Shown: positions 33,477 to 42,166, numbered from the stretch's first letter. The stretch: DNA of 49,029 bases from Bacteroidota bacterium (GCA_017857395.1 JAFMDF010000030.1:1-49029); one strand, 5' to 3'. Translations and numbers: made by a program. Notes: generated from the sequence alone by a model not told the origin.

Positions 33477-34256
33477 ATGCATAAAATCAACCTTAGAACA
33501 CTCAATGTCGTCCAATATCGACAGCCTTTAAGAGAAGGTGGTTCGTTGCCTGCCATCGTGCAAGCGGACGATAATAACTTATACGTCCTCAAATTTAGAG
33601 GCTCTGGGCAAGGCAAAAAAACTTTGATTGCAGAACTAATTGGCGGCGAATTAGCAAGAGCCATTGGCTTAAATATGCCAGAATTGGTCTTGATGAATTT
33701 GGATGATTCTTTTAGTCGATTAGAATCTGATGAAGAAATTCAAGATTTATTAAAGTTTAGTGTCGGCTTAAACTTAGGCATGAGTTTTTTATCGAGTGCC
33801 ATTACTTATGACCCATTGGTGTCTATTGCAGATGGAGAAACGGCTTCTAAAACGGTGCTATTAGACAGTATGATTACAAATATTGACCGAACTGCTAAGA
33901 ACACCAATTTACTCAATTGGAATGATGAATTATGGTTGATAGACCACGGGGCTAGTTTATATTTTCATCATAACTGGGCAAATTGGAAAGCTTCCGTACC
34001 TCGTACTTTTCCGATGATAAAAAATCATGTATTATTGGAAAGAGCCGATAATTTAGTGCGAGCAGCAGCAGATATCAAAACTTTGCTCAATGAAAAAGTG
34101 ATTCAACATATCGTTGCGACCATTCCTGAAGATTGGTTAACCGACAAATCAAGCGACTTAACGCCTGATGAAAGGCGAGCTGCTTATGTGACCTTTCTTT
34201 TAGCAAAGTTGAACAATATTGATTTATTAGCAAAAGAAGCCGCCGATGCCAGATAA
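33477..34256 (+). CDS. HipA-like kinase (HipA_2 type)
   Basis: 259 residues, about half the length of classic HipA. It keeps kinase landmarks: a nucleotide-site 'LYVLKFRGSGQGKKTLIAEL', catalytic Asp137 with Asn142 in 'NIDRTAKNTNLL', and the metal-binding Asp156 in 'LWLIDHGASLYFHH'. It lacks the N-terminal HipA domain, and no HipB-like repressor is present. Its 3' end overlaps the DUF3037 gene by 11 bp, so they are translated together. In many bacteria these two genes travel as a pair with no described role; here, too, this looks like a two-protein system. Substrate unknown. Confidence 0.82.
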   Translation: MHKINLRTLNVVQYRQPLREGGSLPAIVQADDNNLYVLKFRGSGQGKKTLIAELIGGELARAIGLNMPELVLMNLDDSFSRLESDEEIQDLLKFSVGLNLGMSFLSSAITYDPLVSIADGETASKTVLLDSMITNIDRTAKNTNLLNWNDELWLIDHGASLYFHHNWANWKASVPRTFPMIKNHVLLERADNLVRAAADIKTLLNEKVIQHIVATIPEDWLTDKSSDLTPDERRAAYVTFLLAKLNNIDLLAKEAADAR

Positions 34257-34632
34257 TATTATCTCTTACGAATATGCGATTATCCGAGTCGTGCCTAAAG
34301 TGGAGCGGGAAGAATTTATCAATGTTGGGGTGATTGTTTATGCCAAACAGAAAAGGTATTTAGGTATCAAATATCATATTGACGAGAAAAGATTGGCGGC
34401 ATTTGGGACTCCTATTGATATTAAGTTAATTACCAATTATCTAAAGGCTTGGGAATTAGTTTGCCAAGGTAGTAAGAATGGGGGAGAAATTGGTAGCTTG
34501 GAAATGCACGTTCGATTTCGATGGTTAACTGCTAATCGAAGTTCTATTATTCAAAGTTCGGCTACGCATCCTGGGCTTTGTGAAGATCCCGAAAAAATCT
34601 TGGCGACTATTTTTGAAAAATATGTCCTTTAA
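34246..34632 (+). CDS. DUF3037 family protein
   Basis: 128 residues, cytosolic. The family pattern is clear: 'YEYAIIRVVPKVEREEFINV', 'GVIVYAKQKRYLGIKY' and 'RFRWLTANRSSIIQSS'. It has an alpha/beta fold without evident catalytic residues. Its start lies inside the HipA-like gene (11-bp overlap), implying a fixed ratio of the two proteins and possible modulation or substrate recognition for the kinase. Confidence 0.8.
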   Translation: MPDNIISYEYAIIRVVPKVEREEFINVGVIVYAKQKRYLGIKYHIDEKRLAAFGTPIDIKLITNYLKAWELVCQGSKNGGEIGSLEMHVRFRWLTANRSSIIQSSATHPGLCEDPEKILATIFEKYVL

Positions 34633-34717
34633 AGTTTACCAATGGATTTAATTTCCCATCAGAAAAAGAAAGACTTAATTTTAGTAATAATTATTCGTTT
34701 GTAAAAAATGGTTTGCA

Positions 34718-35185
34718 ATGAAAGTATATTCTATACAGCTGATTTTATGTTTCCTATTATCTACTTTTAGTAGTTATGGGCAAAGTACCACTTATCAAGA
34801 AAAAAAGGCAAAGAAAATAGCAGCAGGTTCTGTTTTTACAAAAATCATTAATCGGGAAGCACCCGCAACCATCGTCTATGAAGATGAAGACATTATTGCT
34901 TTTGTGCCTTTGCGCCTGCAAGCACCTGTCCATTTATTAATTGTTCCAAAAAAGGAAATTCCAACCATCAATGATATAGAAGAAGCGGATGCTTTGATGT
35001 TGGGTAAAATGTTTTTGGTGGCTAAAAAATTAGCAAAAGAAAAAGGTATTGCAGAAACAGGATATCGGCTATCTATGAATATTAATGAAGATGCAGGGCA
35101 ATCTGTCTTTCATTTACACCTGCATCTAATGGGCGGAAAAAAATTGGGGCCGATGGTGACGCAAGAAGAAAAAGGAGAGGAATAG
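34718..35185 (+). CDS. Exported HIT-family protein
   Basis: 155 residues. A signal peptide (about 1-21, cleavage at 'SYG') precedes a HIT domain. The catalytic triad motif is H132-L-H134-L-H136 in 'SVFHLHLHLMGG', with the upstream 'APVHLLIVPKKEIPTI' that forms the nucleotide site. HIT proteins are usually cytosolic nucleotide hydrolases acting on AMP-linked compounds; export is unusual and implies a periplasmic substrate or a repurposed enzyme. It follows the HipA-like/DUF3037 pair by 86 bp on the same strand. Confidence 0.88.
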   Translation: MKVYSIQLILCFLLSTFSSYGQSTTYQEKKAKKIAAGSVFTKIINREAPATIVYEDEDIIAFVPLRLQAPVHLLIVPKKEIPTINDIEEADALMLGKMFLVAKKLAKEKGIAETGYRLSMNINEDAGQSVFHLHLHLMGGKKLGPMVTQEEKGEE

Positions 35186-35208
35186 TATAAAATAAGCGCA
35201 ACTTAAAA

Positions 35209-35607
35209 ATGAAAAGAGAACTGTTAATAGAAGGATTCAATGAATTAGAAATAGCGGAACTTTCAAAATCTGAAGAATTTCAAGCAATTGTATTTTCAGA
35301 TGAACCAGTAATATTTAAAGCTGGGACAAGTGAAATCTTAGGGCAATTAAAAAAAGGGGACACTAAATTAGAAATTACTTTTTCACATATAACTGGAGGA
35401 GGAGAAGGAGTGCTTTTAAAATTGATGAATTTATTTAGACAGTTTGCCAAAAAAGACCAAAAAAAGAAAATTATTTGGATAGTTCATGCAGTTGATTGTC
35501 CAAAACCAAATCCAAAACTTCCAAGAATATTAGCAATGAAGGGTTTCGAAATCGTGGAAGACCCCATAGACGGGAAGGTGTATAAGAAAATGGAGTTTTT
35601 AAAATGA
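35209..35607 (+). CDS. Hypothetical protein, possibly GNAT-like fold
   Basis: 132 residues, cytosolic, 23 bp after the HIT gene and probably co-transcribed. The middle shows 'LEITFSHITGGGEGVLLKLM' then 'LFRQFAKKDQKKKIIWIVHA' and 'LPRILAMKGFEIVE', the strand-glycine loop-helix-strand-'GF' order of an acetyltransferase motif A/B, but the loop is unusual (GGGEG). This could be a divergent acetyltransferase or a structural relative. The N-terminal half is too short for a complete GNAT core, so caution is needed. Confidence 0.5.
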   Translation: MKRELLIEGFNELEIAELSKSEEFQAIVFSDEPVIFKAGTSEILGQLKKGDTKLEITFSHITGGGEGVLLKLMNLFRQFAKKDQKKKIIWIVHAVDCPKPNPKLPRILAMKGFEIVEDPIDGKVYKKMEFLK

Positions 35608-35688
35608 TAAGAGGGGTAAAATAGTATAATCAACATTCCACATTCTCGTTATTTTCATCAAAATCATAGCATTAAAAATCAATTAAAA

Positions 35689-36249
35689 TTGAAAGAATTC
35701 CTCTCTAAAATACATCAGATAGAAAATGTTATCTTAGAGGAATATATCTCCCATTGGACGCCCTATACCTTACCTAGAAAGACAATAATGACGGCCCCTG
35801 GCGATACCCAAAAATATTGGTATTATGTCCTCGAAGGCATTCAAAAATCCTATTATTTAAAGGAGGGCAAACAACATGTTATTGCCTTTACTTATACCCC
35901 TTCCTTTACAGGTATTCCTGAATCTTTTTTTATCCAAGCACCTTCCAAATATTATTTAGAAACGATTACGGATAGTAGATTCTTGCGCATTTCTTTTGAG
36001 CAGCATCAACAATTAATGCAAGAACATCGAGCCATTGAAACGCTATTTCGCAAAGCAACCGAGCATCTATTAATTGGGGTATTGGAACGATATTATGAAT
36101 TGATGGCTTTTGATATAGCGACTCGATTTAAATCTTTTACTAGTAGAAGTCCCCATTTATTAAATATGGTATCTCATAAAGATTTGGCTTCCTATTTGCG
36201 GATTGATGCGACTAATTTTAGTAAATTGATAAACAATACACGGATTTAA
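35689..36249 (+). CDS. Crp/Fnr-type regulator
   Basis: 186 residues from TTG 35689; the frame is open further upstream but has no ATG. Residues ~15-120 form a cNMP-binding beta-barrel ('GDTQKYWYYVLEGIQKSYYL', 'IPESFFIQAPSKYYLETITD'), though the classic ligand-phosphate motif is degenerate. A C-terminal HTH follows ('MVSHKDLASYLRIDATNFSK'). The DNA-binding part is shorter than in E. coli Crp, as is common in Bacteroidota members of this family. It is a lone regulator with a terminator-like hairpin after it. Confidence 0.85.
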   Translation: MKEFLSKIHQIENVILEEYISHWTPYTLPRKTIMTAPGDTQKYWYYVLEGIQKSYYLKEGKQHVIAFTYTPSFTGIPESFFIQAPSKYYLETITDSRFLRISFEQHQQLMQEHRAIETLFRKATEHLLIGVLERYYELMAFDIATRFKSFTSRSPHLLNMVSHKDLASYLRIDATNFSKLINNTRI

Positions 36250-36337
36250 AAGAATGATGAACTATAAATGATAAACGATGAATTCGTAAATTGGAAAAGA
36301 TAAGTCACACTATGGTAAAATGCATGGCAACTTAGGA

Positions 36338-36394
36338 GAGTCGTGTTACCGTCGCAATGCAAAAGTAACCCGACTCCTGAGTCGTAATTTTTTT
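36338..36394 (+). terminator. Hairpin with switch-like alternative pairing
   Basis: GAGTCG (36338-36343) pairs with CGACTC (36371-36376), then after one mismatch GTTAC (36345-36349) pairs with GTAAC (36365-36369), around a 15-nt loop. CGACT (36371-36375) can instead pair with AGTCG (36380-36384), making a small hairpin before a run of eight T. This mutually exclusive pairing resembles an attenuator. It lies between the Crp-type gene and the DinB-like gene. Confidence 0.45.
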
Positions 36395-36535
36395 TAATTC
36401 ACCCATAATTTCCACTATACCGCAATATAAGTAACAGCCTTTTACCTCATTCTTTTTTGATTTTTTTAGAATCTTGGTTTATACCAAGAATAAGATAAAT
36501 GATAGTGCCGACTTTTGTGTAAAAAATTAATCGTT

Positions 36536-37078
36536 ATGAAAAATTGGATAGCACAAATAGACGAAACTACAACCATATTTCAAGCATCATTCGGCACATT
36601 GACCGAAAAAGAATTGAATTGGAAACCCAATCCAGCAACTTGGAGCATTGCCCAAAACATAGACCATCTAATCACTATCAATCAAACTTACTTTCCTATT
36701 TTAATGGCTTTAAAAACGGAAAAATATCAGCCTCATTTTATGACAAAAATAGGTTTTTTGACTTCTTTTTTGGGCAATATGCTACTTAAAGCAGTAGAAC
36801 CTACCAATAAGAAAAAAATCAAAACCTTTCCAATTTGGGAGCCTGCTACTAGTCAAATTTCGGGAGATATTTTAGCCCGTTTTGCAAAACATCAAGGACA
36901 ATTAAAACAGGAAATTACCGCCGCAAAAGTATTCGTAGAGAAAGGAACAGTTATTTCCTCTCCCGCTAACAAATACATTGTCTATAAACTAGCAACTGCT
37001 TTTGATATTATGGTGATGCATGAAAAACGGCATTTGGAGCAAGCTAAAGCGTTATTACTTAAATTAAAAGAAGTGTAG
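36536..37078 (+). CDS. DinB-like metal-binding four-helix protein
   Basis: 180 residues from ATG 36536; a TTG at 36515 adds seven residues without a reason. DinB_2-type bundle: 'LNWKPNPATWSIAQNIDHLI' holds the first metal His, and the C-terminal 'DIMVMHEKRHLEQAKALL' holds the second and third, making a mononuclear metal site. Such proteins include thiol-dependent transferases (BshA-linked STP in bacillithiol detoxification) and uncharacterised stress proteins. The function here is open. It is convergent with the AraC-type gene, 6 bp apart. Confidence 0.85.
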   Translation: MKNWIAQIDETTTIFQASFGTLTEKELNWKPNPATWSIAQNIDHLITINQTYFPILMALKTEKYQPHFMTKIGFLTSFLGNMLLKAVEPTNKKKIKTFPIWEPATSQISGDILARFAKHQGQLKQEITAAKVFVEKGTVISSPANKYIVYKLATAFDIMVMHEKRHLEQAKALLLKLKEV

Positions 37079-37084
37079 TTTTTT

Positions 37085-38188
37085 TTACCCTTTTGCTAAG
37101 TATTGTTTGGGTGTTACGCCCATCAATTTTTTAAAGGATTTATTAAAGGTAGTTTTTGAATTAAAACCAACTTCTTGTGCCAAGCCAAAAAAGGTCATAC
37201 TCTTACCTTGTTCAGATTGAGCCAACTTGATAAATTCCATAATGCGATAATAATTGATATACTCAAAGAAATTCATGCCAATGCGTTCGTTGAGTAAGCG
37301 AGCTAATTCTGGATTACTTACACCTACCATTTCTGCTAATTCTGCTTTTAATAGTTTATTATTAAGGTAAGGCTTCTTTGCAACCATGAGATTATCTAGT
37401 GTTTCTTTTAGTCGATTTAGGTCAACAGTACTTAGTTTAGATTGGGCATATTTTTGTAGGACTTCCATAGGCTTTTGCCTAAATAAATCTGGTTCGTTTA
37501 TGCTATAAAACGCAATAAAGAGGATGATAAAGGCAATACTTAACCAAATAGCTGGTCGAGCTTTTATTTCTAATAATTCATATCCAGAAATATTAAGCAA
37601 ATAGATAATCGTCCAAACAAATAAACAACTCCCAATAGCTATTAGAAAATTGAAAAAGAATTGCGTTTTTATGGTATAACTTAGCTCATTAAGGAGCTGT
37701 TTTCTAAATTGTAAAAATTCATAGAGACTCATAGCCCAATAAGTAATATTAAATGCTAGGCCAAAACCAACAACAATATTTACCACCCTGTATAATTCTC
37801 CACTTTTCACTCTGGCACTCAATACTTCATCCGTAGAAAGCATAAAATAAAAAACAATAAACAAAATATAGCATAACCCAGGAATATAATGCACTAAATC
37901 TACATAGGAAAAACGTTTGCCTAATAAAGAAGACCTTGTGAAAAGATAGACCGTAGCACCAAATAGGAGAATAGAAAACTCAGAAAAAGAAATCAATCTA
38001 GGATTTGGCCCAAAGATGTCCGATAAATACAAAATACGCCCACTCAAACCAATTAATAGCACAAAGACTAAAAAAGCGATATAGCCATTGATGCTTTTCC
38101 TGTTCTTCGCAGAAAAAAGATAAATGATTAGTAAAAATACACTTTGAAAAAAGCCAAAATAAACAAGCTGATTTAGTAAGGTTTGCAT
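37085..38188 (-). CDS. Membrane AraC-type regulator with 7 TM segments
   Basis: 367 residues. Six or seven hydrophobic segments fill the first ~230 residues (for example 'FGFFQSVFLLIIYLFSA', 'YIAFLVFVLLIGLSG', 'AIWLSIAFIILFIAFYS'). A cytosolic AraC DNA-binding domain (about 265-367) has both HTHs: 'LLKAELAEMVGVSNPELARL' and 'FFGLAQEVGFNSKTTFNKSF', then 'MGVTPKQYL'. This is the Bacteroidota one-component design, in which a membrane sensor directly carries the DNA-binding part. Target unknown; its 5' side faces the repeat at 38221. Confidence 0.88.
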   Translation of the reverse strand: MQTLLNQLVYFGFFQSVFLLIIYLFSAKNRKSINGYIAFLVFVLLIGLSGRILYLSDIFGPNPRLISFSEFSILLFGATVYLFTRSSLLGKRFSYVDLVHYIPGLCYILFIVFYFMLSTDEVLSARVKSGELYRVVNIVVGFGLAFNITYWAMSLYEFLQFRKQLLNELSYTIKTQFFFNFLIAIGSCLFVWTIIYLLNISGYELLEIKARPAIWLSIAFIILFIAFYSINEPDLFRQKPMEVLQKYAQSKLSTVDLNRLKETLDNLMVAKKPYLNNKLLKAELAEMVGVSNPELARLLNERIGMNFFEYINYYRIMEFIKLAQSEQGKSMTFFGLAQEVGFNSKTTFNKSFKKLMGVTPKQYLAKG

Positions 38189-38220
38189 AAATAATATTGA
38201 GTAAGACCGTACAAATAGTT

Positions 38221-38308
38221 AGTGCACGAAGAAGACACAAAGCACACAAAGTACTTATTCTTTCCTAAATTTTAACGCTTAGTGACCTCTGTGTCTTCTT
38301 CGTGCACT
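38221..38308. repeat. Inverted GTGCACGAAGAAGACAC repeat
   Basis: The 22-nt arm 38221-38242 (AGTGCACGAAGAAGACAC plus four) is inverted at 38287-38308, matching at 21 of 22 positions, with a 44-nt loop. The 'GTGTCTTCTTCGTGCACTCTGTGTCC'-type motif is a well-known intergenic repeat in many Bacteroidota and other environmental genomes. It lies between the AraC-type gene and the exported barrel protein. Confidence 0.65.
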
Positions 38309-38368
38309 CTGTGTCCAAATCTATTTTGTTTACTAATGAACGGAAGGGTATAGTTATTAATCGTTACC

Positions 38369-39067
38369 CTATTTTAACAAAAACTGATTAACATGTTTGA
38401 CCCCCTCCTGTTTCATTTTAATATTTGCTTGATAAAAAGCATCAAAGGTAGCTTTATCTTTCCATTCGGTAATCACTAAATAATCAGGTTGATAGTAATA
38501 ACCAAAAGGCGATTTACCATCCATTAATTCTACTACGGTTTTACCACCCAATTTTTTAGTCTTTTTCGCTAAAGTTTTTTTAAACTTGTTAAAATCACCC
38601 ATATCTTTTTGCCAATAAGCTGTTGCCACCGTTACCTTATCTTTATTAATCTGAAAAGAAATATCTGTGGGCATTTCATAATAGGTCAAATTAAAAATAG
38701 ACCAAAGCGCCCGACGTTGTTCGTGAAAATCAGGCACTTCTTTTTCAATATCTACAAGAAATGCTTCTCGTTTCTCTAAACTTCCCCATTTTCCAAAAGC
38801 GAAAACTTCTGGCTGAATATTCCCTTGCGTATATTCTGCAATTGCGTATCCCGGTAAAGGCTGATAACTCAGTTTCATAGCCACGGGAAAAGCGGTATTT
38901 TTATACTTGTCAAAAAGTGCCTCGTTGTCAGGTTGATTACTTAACAAGAGTATATCTAGTACTTCCCCTTTTTTGAAGTCAAAGGATTTAATACTTGATT
39001 GTCCCATCAAGGAAATTTGCATTAAACTAAGAAAGCATACAGTCGCTAATAAATGTAAAAATTTCAT
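38369..39067 (-). CDS. Exported protein with tandem dimeric alpha-beta barrel domains
   Basis: 232 residues with a signal peptide (1-22, 'MQISLMGQ'). Two similar halves: residues ~33-125 ('VLDILLLSNQPDNEALFDK', 'PEVFAFGKWGSLEKREAFL') and ~140-232 ('VTVATAYWQKDMGDFNKFK', 'PDYLVITEWKDKATFDAFY'). Each has the DUF1330/NIPSNAP-like pattern of a dimeric ferredoxin-like barrel, so the single chain may fold as a complete dimer. Substrate unknown; probably periplasmic. It is in the same strand as, but separate from, the AraC-type gene. Confidence 0.72.
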   Translation of the reverse strand: MKFLHLLATVCFLSLMQISLMGQSSIKSFDFKKGEVLDILLLSNQPDNEALFDKYKNTAFPVAMKLSYQPLPGYAIAEYTQGNIQPEVFAFGKWGSLEKREAFLVDIEKEVPDFHEQRRALWSIFNLTYYEMPTDISFQINKDKVTVATAYWQKDMGDFNKFKKTLAKKTKKLGGKTVVELMDGKSPFGYYYQPDYLVITEWKDKATFDAFYQANIKMKQEGVKHVNQFLLK

Positions 39068-39547
39068 AAATTATTTTTATAAATTAAGAAGGTTAACAGC
39101 AACAAAACTATTAGCAACGATAGAAAATGTAAAGAAAAAAGAGGCTCGAAAGGTGCAGATACGGTACTTGTACCTATTACTAGACATGAATAGGAGGAAA
39201 TAAGGCCTATAAGGCTTGAAAGCAAGCTTGTACAGCTTGTTTATAGATTTCTCCAATTAGAATTTCTATTTTCTAATTGGCGCTTCGGAGATAGTTTGTT
39301 CAAAATTTAAAATATTATTTCCCTATTTTTTAAAGGATATAAGTATGTCGAAATGGGGCACAACTCACAGGATTGTGCCCCATTTCGTTCAAAATTCGGG
39401 GTAAAAAATACTTATACCCTCATAACGCTGAACAAGCTACTTAGGAGAGTATTTGAATACAGTAATAACTTGGATTACTAGCCCGAATAGTCGATTATTA
39501 TTCCTACTCGGACAAGATGCCCAAGCTACTTAAAATCATAGGTGATG
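39068..39547. repeat. Intergenic region with two inverted repeats
   Basis: No gene in 480 bases. CCAATTAGAA (39253-39262) pairs with TTCTAATTGG (39271-39280). CGAAATGGGGCACAA (39349-39363) pairs perfectly over 15 bp with 39373-39387, with a 9-nt loop. No T tract follows directly. The latter's strength and length suggest a mobile repeat or terminator relic. Confidence 0.5.
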
Positions 39548-40789
39548 CTAAGTTATCGCCGCCCGAATCTTATACACTGGCCTATCCCAAGCCTTCGTTT
39601 CCATCACCTTTTTAATCAATTGCACCACCTTATAAATATCCCGAAACCGCAAGTACATAGGCGTAATACCAAAACGTAAAATATCAGGTGTTCTAAAATC
39701 AGCAACGACGCCTTCTTTTTTAATCGCTTGATAAATCCCATGTCCTTCTTCGTGACTGTAAGCGACGTGACCTGCTCGTTTTTCGTCTTCTGTTGGGCTT
39801 GCCAAAGTAAAACCAAACTCCCCACATTCTTGCGCCATCAAATCCATAAATAATTGGCTTAATAGCAATGCTTTTTGTCTTAAGTCTTTAATAGACGTCT
39901 GCGCAAATAAGTCAATGCCATTTTCTAAAGCAGCCATTCCTAATATACCAGGCGTACCACAACGGAAACGAGCAATATCGGGTGCTGGTGTATAATCATC
40001 TGTAAAGGCAAAAGGGTCTTGATGCCCCATCCAACCAGAAAGAATAGACAAAGCCTTGGATTGATGTCTTTTAGCTACATAAATAAATGCAGGCGCGCCG
40101 GGGCCACCGTTTAAAAATTTATAGCCACAGCCTACTGCAAAGTCTGCTTGGCATTCATTTAAAGCAACTTCTATTGAGCCAACGCTATGACTTAAATCCC
40201 ATACTACTAAAACACCCTTTTCGGATGCTTTTTGGGTAATAGCTTTCATGTCTTTAATCGCTGCCGTTTTATAATGTACGTGCGGTAATAATAAGACCGC
40301 TACTTCTTCTGTAAGATTATCTAAAATGGCTTCAGGTTCAACTGTTTTAGTTACCAATTTTCCATCTGCAAAAGCAGAAATTCCTTGCATCATATATATA
40401 TCTGTCGGGAAATTTCTTTTTTCTGCCAACATGATTCTTCGACCTTTATTCATATAAATAGCCGCACATAATGCTTTATAAATATTAACGGAAGTGGTGT
40501 CGCCCACAATTACTTCGCCATCTGCTGCGCCAATCAATGAGGCAATTTTATTACCCACTCTAATCGGAGAATCAAACCATCCTGCATTTGACCAAGAAGC
40601 AATCATGCCATCACCCCATTCTTGTTGAACAGTTGCTAGTAGTCTTTTTTTAGTACTTTTTGGTAATGGCCCTAACGAATTACCGTCCATATTGATTTTG
40701 CCTTTTGGTAGGTAAAATGCTTTTCGAAGGTGGGCTAAAGGGTCTTTTTTATCTAATTTTTGGCAGTAGGATTTTATAATTTTGGTCAT
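39548..40789 (-). CDS. kynU: Kynureninase
   Basis: 413 residues, typical length. A PLP enzyme that splits kynurenine or 3-hydroxykynurenine into anthranilate or 3-hydroxyanthranilate plus alanine. Landmarks: 'FYLPKGKINMDGNSLGPLP', the phosphate-binding 'DTTSVNIYKALCAAIYMN', 'VVWDLSHSVGSIEVALNE', and the PLP Lys at about 222 in 'AVGCGYKFLNGGPGAPAF'. The end 'DFRTPDILRFGITPMYLRF' is diagnostic. It lies downstream of the class III aminotransferase on the same strand (162-bp gap). The kyn pathway partners kynA and kynB are not in this window. Confidence 0.96.
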   Translation of the reverse strand: MTKIIKSYCQKLDKKDPLAHLRKAFYLPKGKINMDGNSLGPLPKSTKKRLLATVQQEWGDGMIASWSNAGWFDSPIRVGNKIASLIGAADGEVIVGDTTSVNIYKALCAAIYMNKGRRIMLAEKRNFPTDIYMMQGISAFADGKLVTKTVEPEAILDNLTEEVAVLLLPHVHYKTAAIKDMKAITQKASEKGVLVVWDLSHSVGSIEVALNECQADFAVGCGYKFLNGGPGAPAFIYVAKRHQSKALSILSGWMGHQDPFAFTDDYTPAPDIARFRCGTPGILGMAALENGIDLFAQTSIKDLRQKALLLSQLFMDLMAQECGEFGFTLASPTEDEKRAGHVAYSHEEGHGIYQAIKKEGVVADFRTPDILRFGITPMYLRFRDIYKVVQLIKKVMETKAWDRPVYKIRAAIT

Positions 40790-40951
40790 AAATTAGTTAC
40801 TATAACTTAGGCATCATGTCTATATAGGCTAGTTGAAAATGAACCATTTTCTAAATCTTTATCCATGATTTAGCAAATCAGGATTTTCGGCAAGCCTACT
40901 AAACATTACTAGAAGTAATTTTAAAAAATCCCAAAGATATATATAAAAGAT

Positions 40952-42142
40952 TTATTTTACTTCCTCAAAAACAGCAATAATTTCCAAAGCAGCAGTCTGC
41001 AATTCTTCCATCGTAATAACCAAAGGCGGTGCTAACCGAAAGGCATTCGGGCAAGACAAAAACCAAAAGGTAATTAAGCCCTTTTCTAAACAGCGTTCAA
41101 CTATTTTTTGCACGATTGCTGCGTTCTCCATTTCAATAGCAAAATATAAACCTCGAAAACGAATTTCTTTAACTAACGGGTGTTTAATTAAAATATCGTG
41201 CAATAATTGCCCTTTTTCATTGGCTTCGGCTATTAAATTGGTCGATAGTAAATATTTTAATCCAGCATAAGCACCAGCACAAATCAAGGGATGCCCACCA
41301 AAAGTAGTGATATGTCCAAGTATTGGGTCGAAAGTAAATTGTGCCATATTTTCTCTCGAACTGACTAAGGCTCCAATCGGTAAACCTGCTCCTAAGGCTT
41401 TTCCCAAAGTCAAAATATCGGGCACGACCTTATAATATTCAAATGCCCATAGTGTTCCAGCTCGCCCCATGCCCGCTTGCACTTCATCAAAAATCAATAA
41501 TGCCCCTACCCTATCGCATTGGTCTCTTAACGCCGTTAAATATTTTTGTTCAGGCATTCGGATACCAGCATCGCCTTGAATCGTTTCGACAATTACGGCC
41601 GCACAAGATTCATCAATAGTGGTTAGCTCTTCGTAATTATTTAAATGAATAAAATCTATTTGTGGCAATAAAGGTTGGAAAGCGGTCTTTTTATATTCAT
41701 TACCACTCACCGATAATGAACCGTGTGTACTACCATGATAAGCACCTCGAAAAGAGATAATTCTTCGTCTGCCCGTTACTCGTTTGGCTAATTTTAAAGC
41801 GGCTTCATTGGCCTCTGTACCAGAATTAACGAAATAACAAGTATCTAATTGAGTAGGTAAAGTACTCGCTAATAATTCACCTAATTGAACTTGGGCATCT
41901 TGTCGAAATTCTCCATACACCATAACGTGTAAATGGCGGTCGATTTGTGCTTTCAAAGCATCATTGACGACTTTATTTCCATGCCCTAAGGCAGAAACAC
42001 CTAAACCCGAAATCAAGTCTAAGTAGCCTTTGCCATTTTTATCATAAATGTATAGTCCTTCTGCATGAGCAACGTCTATGCCCATCATATAAGGGTTGGT
42101 TTGGGCAAGGTTATTTTTTAGGTAAAATTTAGAGGAATCCAT
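40952..42142 (-). CDS. Class III PLP aminotransferase
   Basis: 396 residues. Diagnostic motifs: 'YFVNSGTEANEAALKLAKRV' near residue 110, 'ISFRGAYHGSTHGSLSVSG', 'DEVQAGMGRAGTLWAFEYYK', and the PLP-binding Lys at ~247 in 'ILTLGKALGAGLPIGAL'. This is the acetylornithine/ornithine/lysine/4-aminobutyrate group; the exact substrate cannot be fixed by eye. It lies directly upstream of kynU on the same strand, so a role in kynurenine or amino-acid breakdown is possible, but arginine-related use is equally likely. The start is just beside the second nested-palindrome element. Confidence 0.92.
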   Translation of the reverse strand: MDSSKFYLKNNLAQTNPYMMGIDVAHAEGLYIYDKNGKGYLDLISGLGVSALGHGNKVVNDALKAQIDRHLHVMVYGEFRQDAQVQLGELLASTLPTQLDTCYFVNSGTEANEAALKLAKRVTGRRRIISFRGAYHGSTHGSLSVSGNEYKKTAFQPLLPQIDFIHLNNYEELTTIDESCAAVIVETIQGDAGIRMPEQKYLTALRDQCDRVGALLIFDEVQAGMGRAGTLWAFEYYKVVPDILTLGKALGAGLPIGALVSSRENMAQFTFDPILGHITTFGGHPLICAGAYAGLKYLLSTNLIAEANEKGQLLHDILIKHPLVKEIRFRGLYFAIEMENAAIVQKIVERCLEKGLITFWFLSCPNAFRLAPPLVITMEELQTAALEIIAVFEEVK

Positions 42143-42166
42143 TCTTTTTTAATTTTCAATTGAAAA

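Noticed and set aside
33477-34632. Classic hipBA toxin-antitoxin
   Set aside because: No HipB-like HTH gene is present, and the kinase lacks the HipA N-terminal domain.
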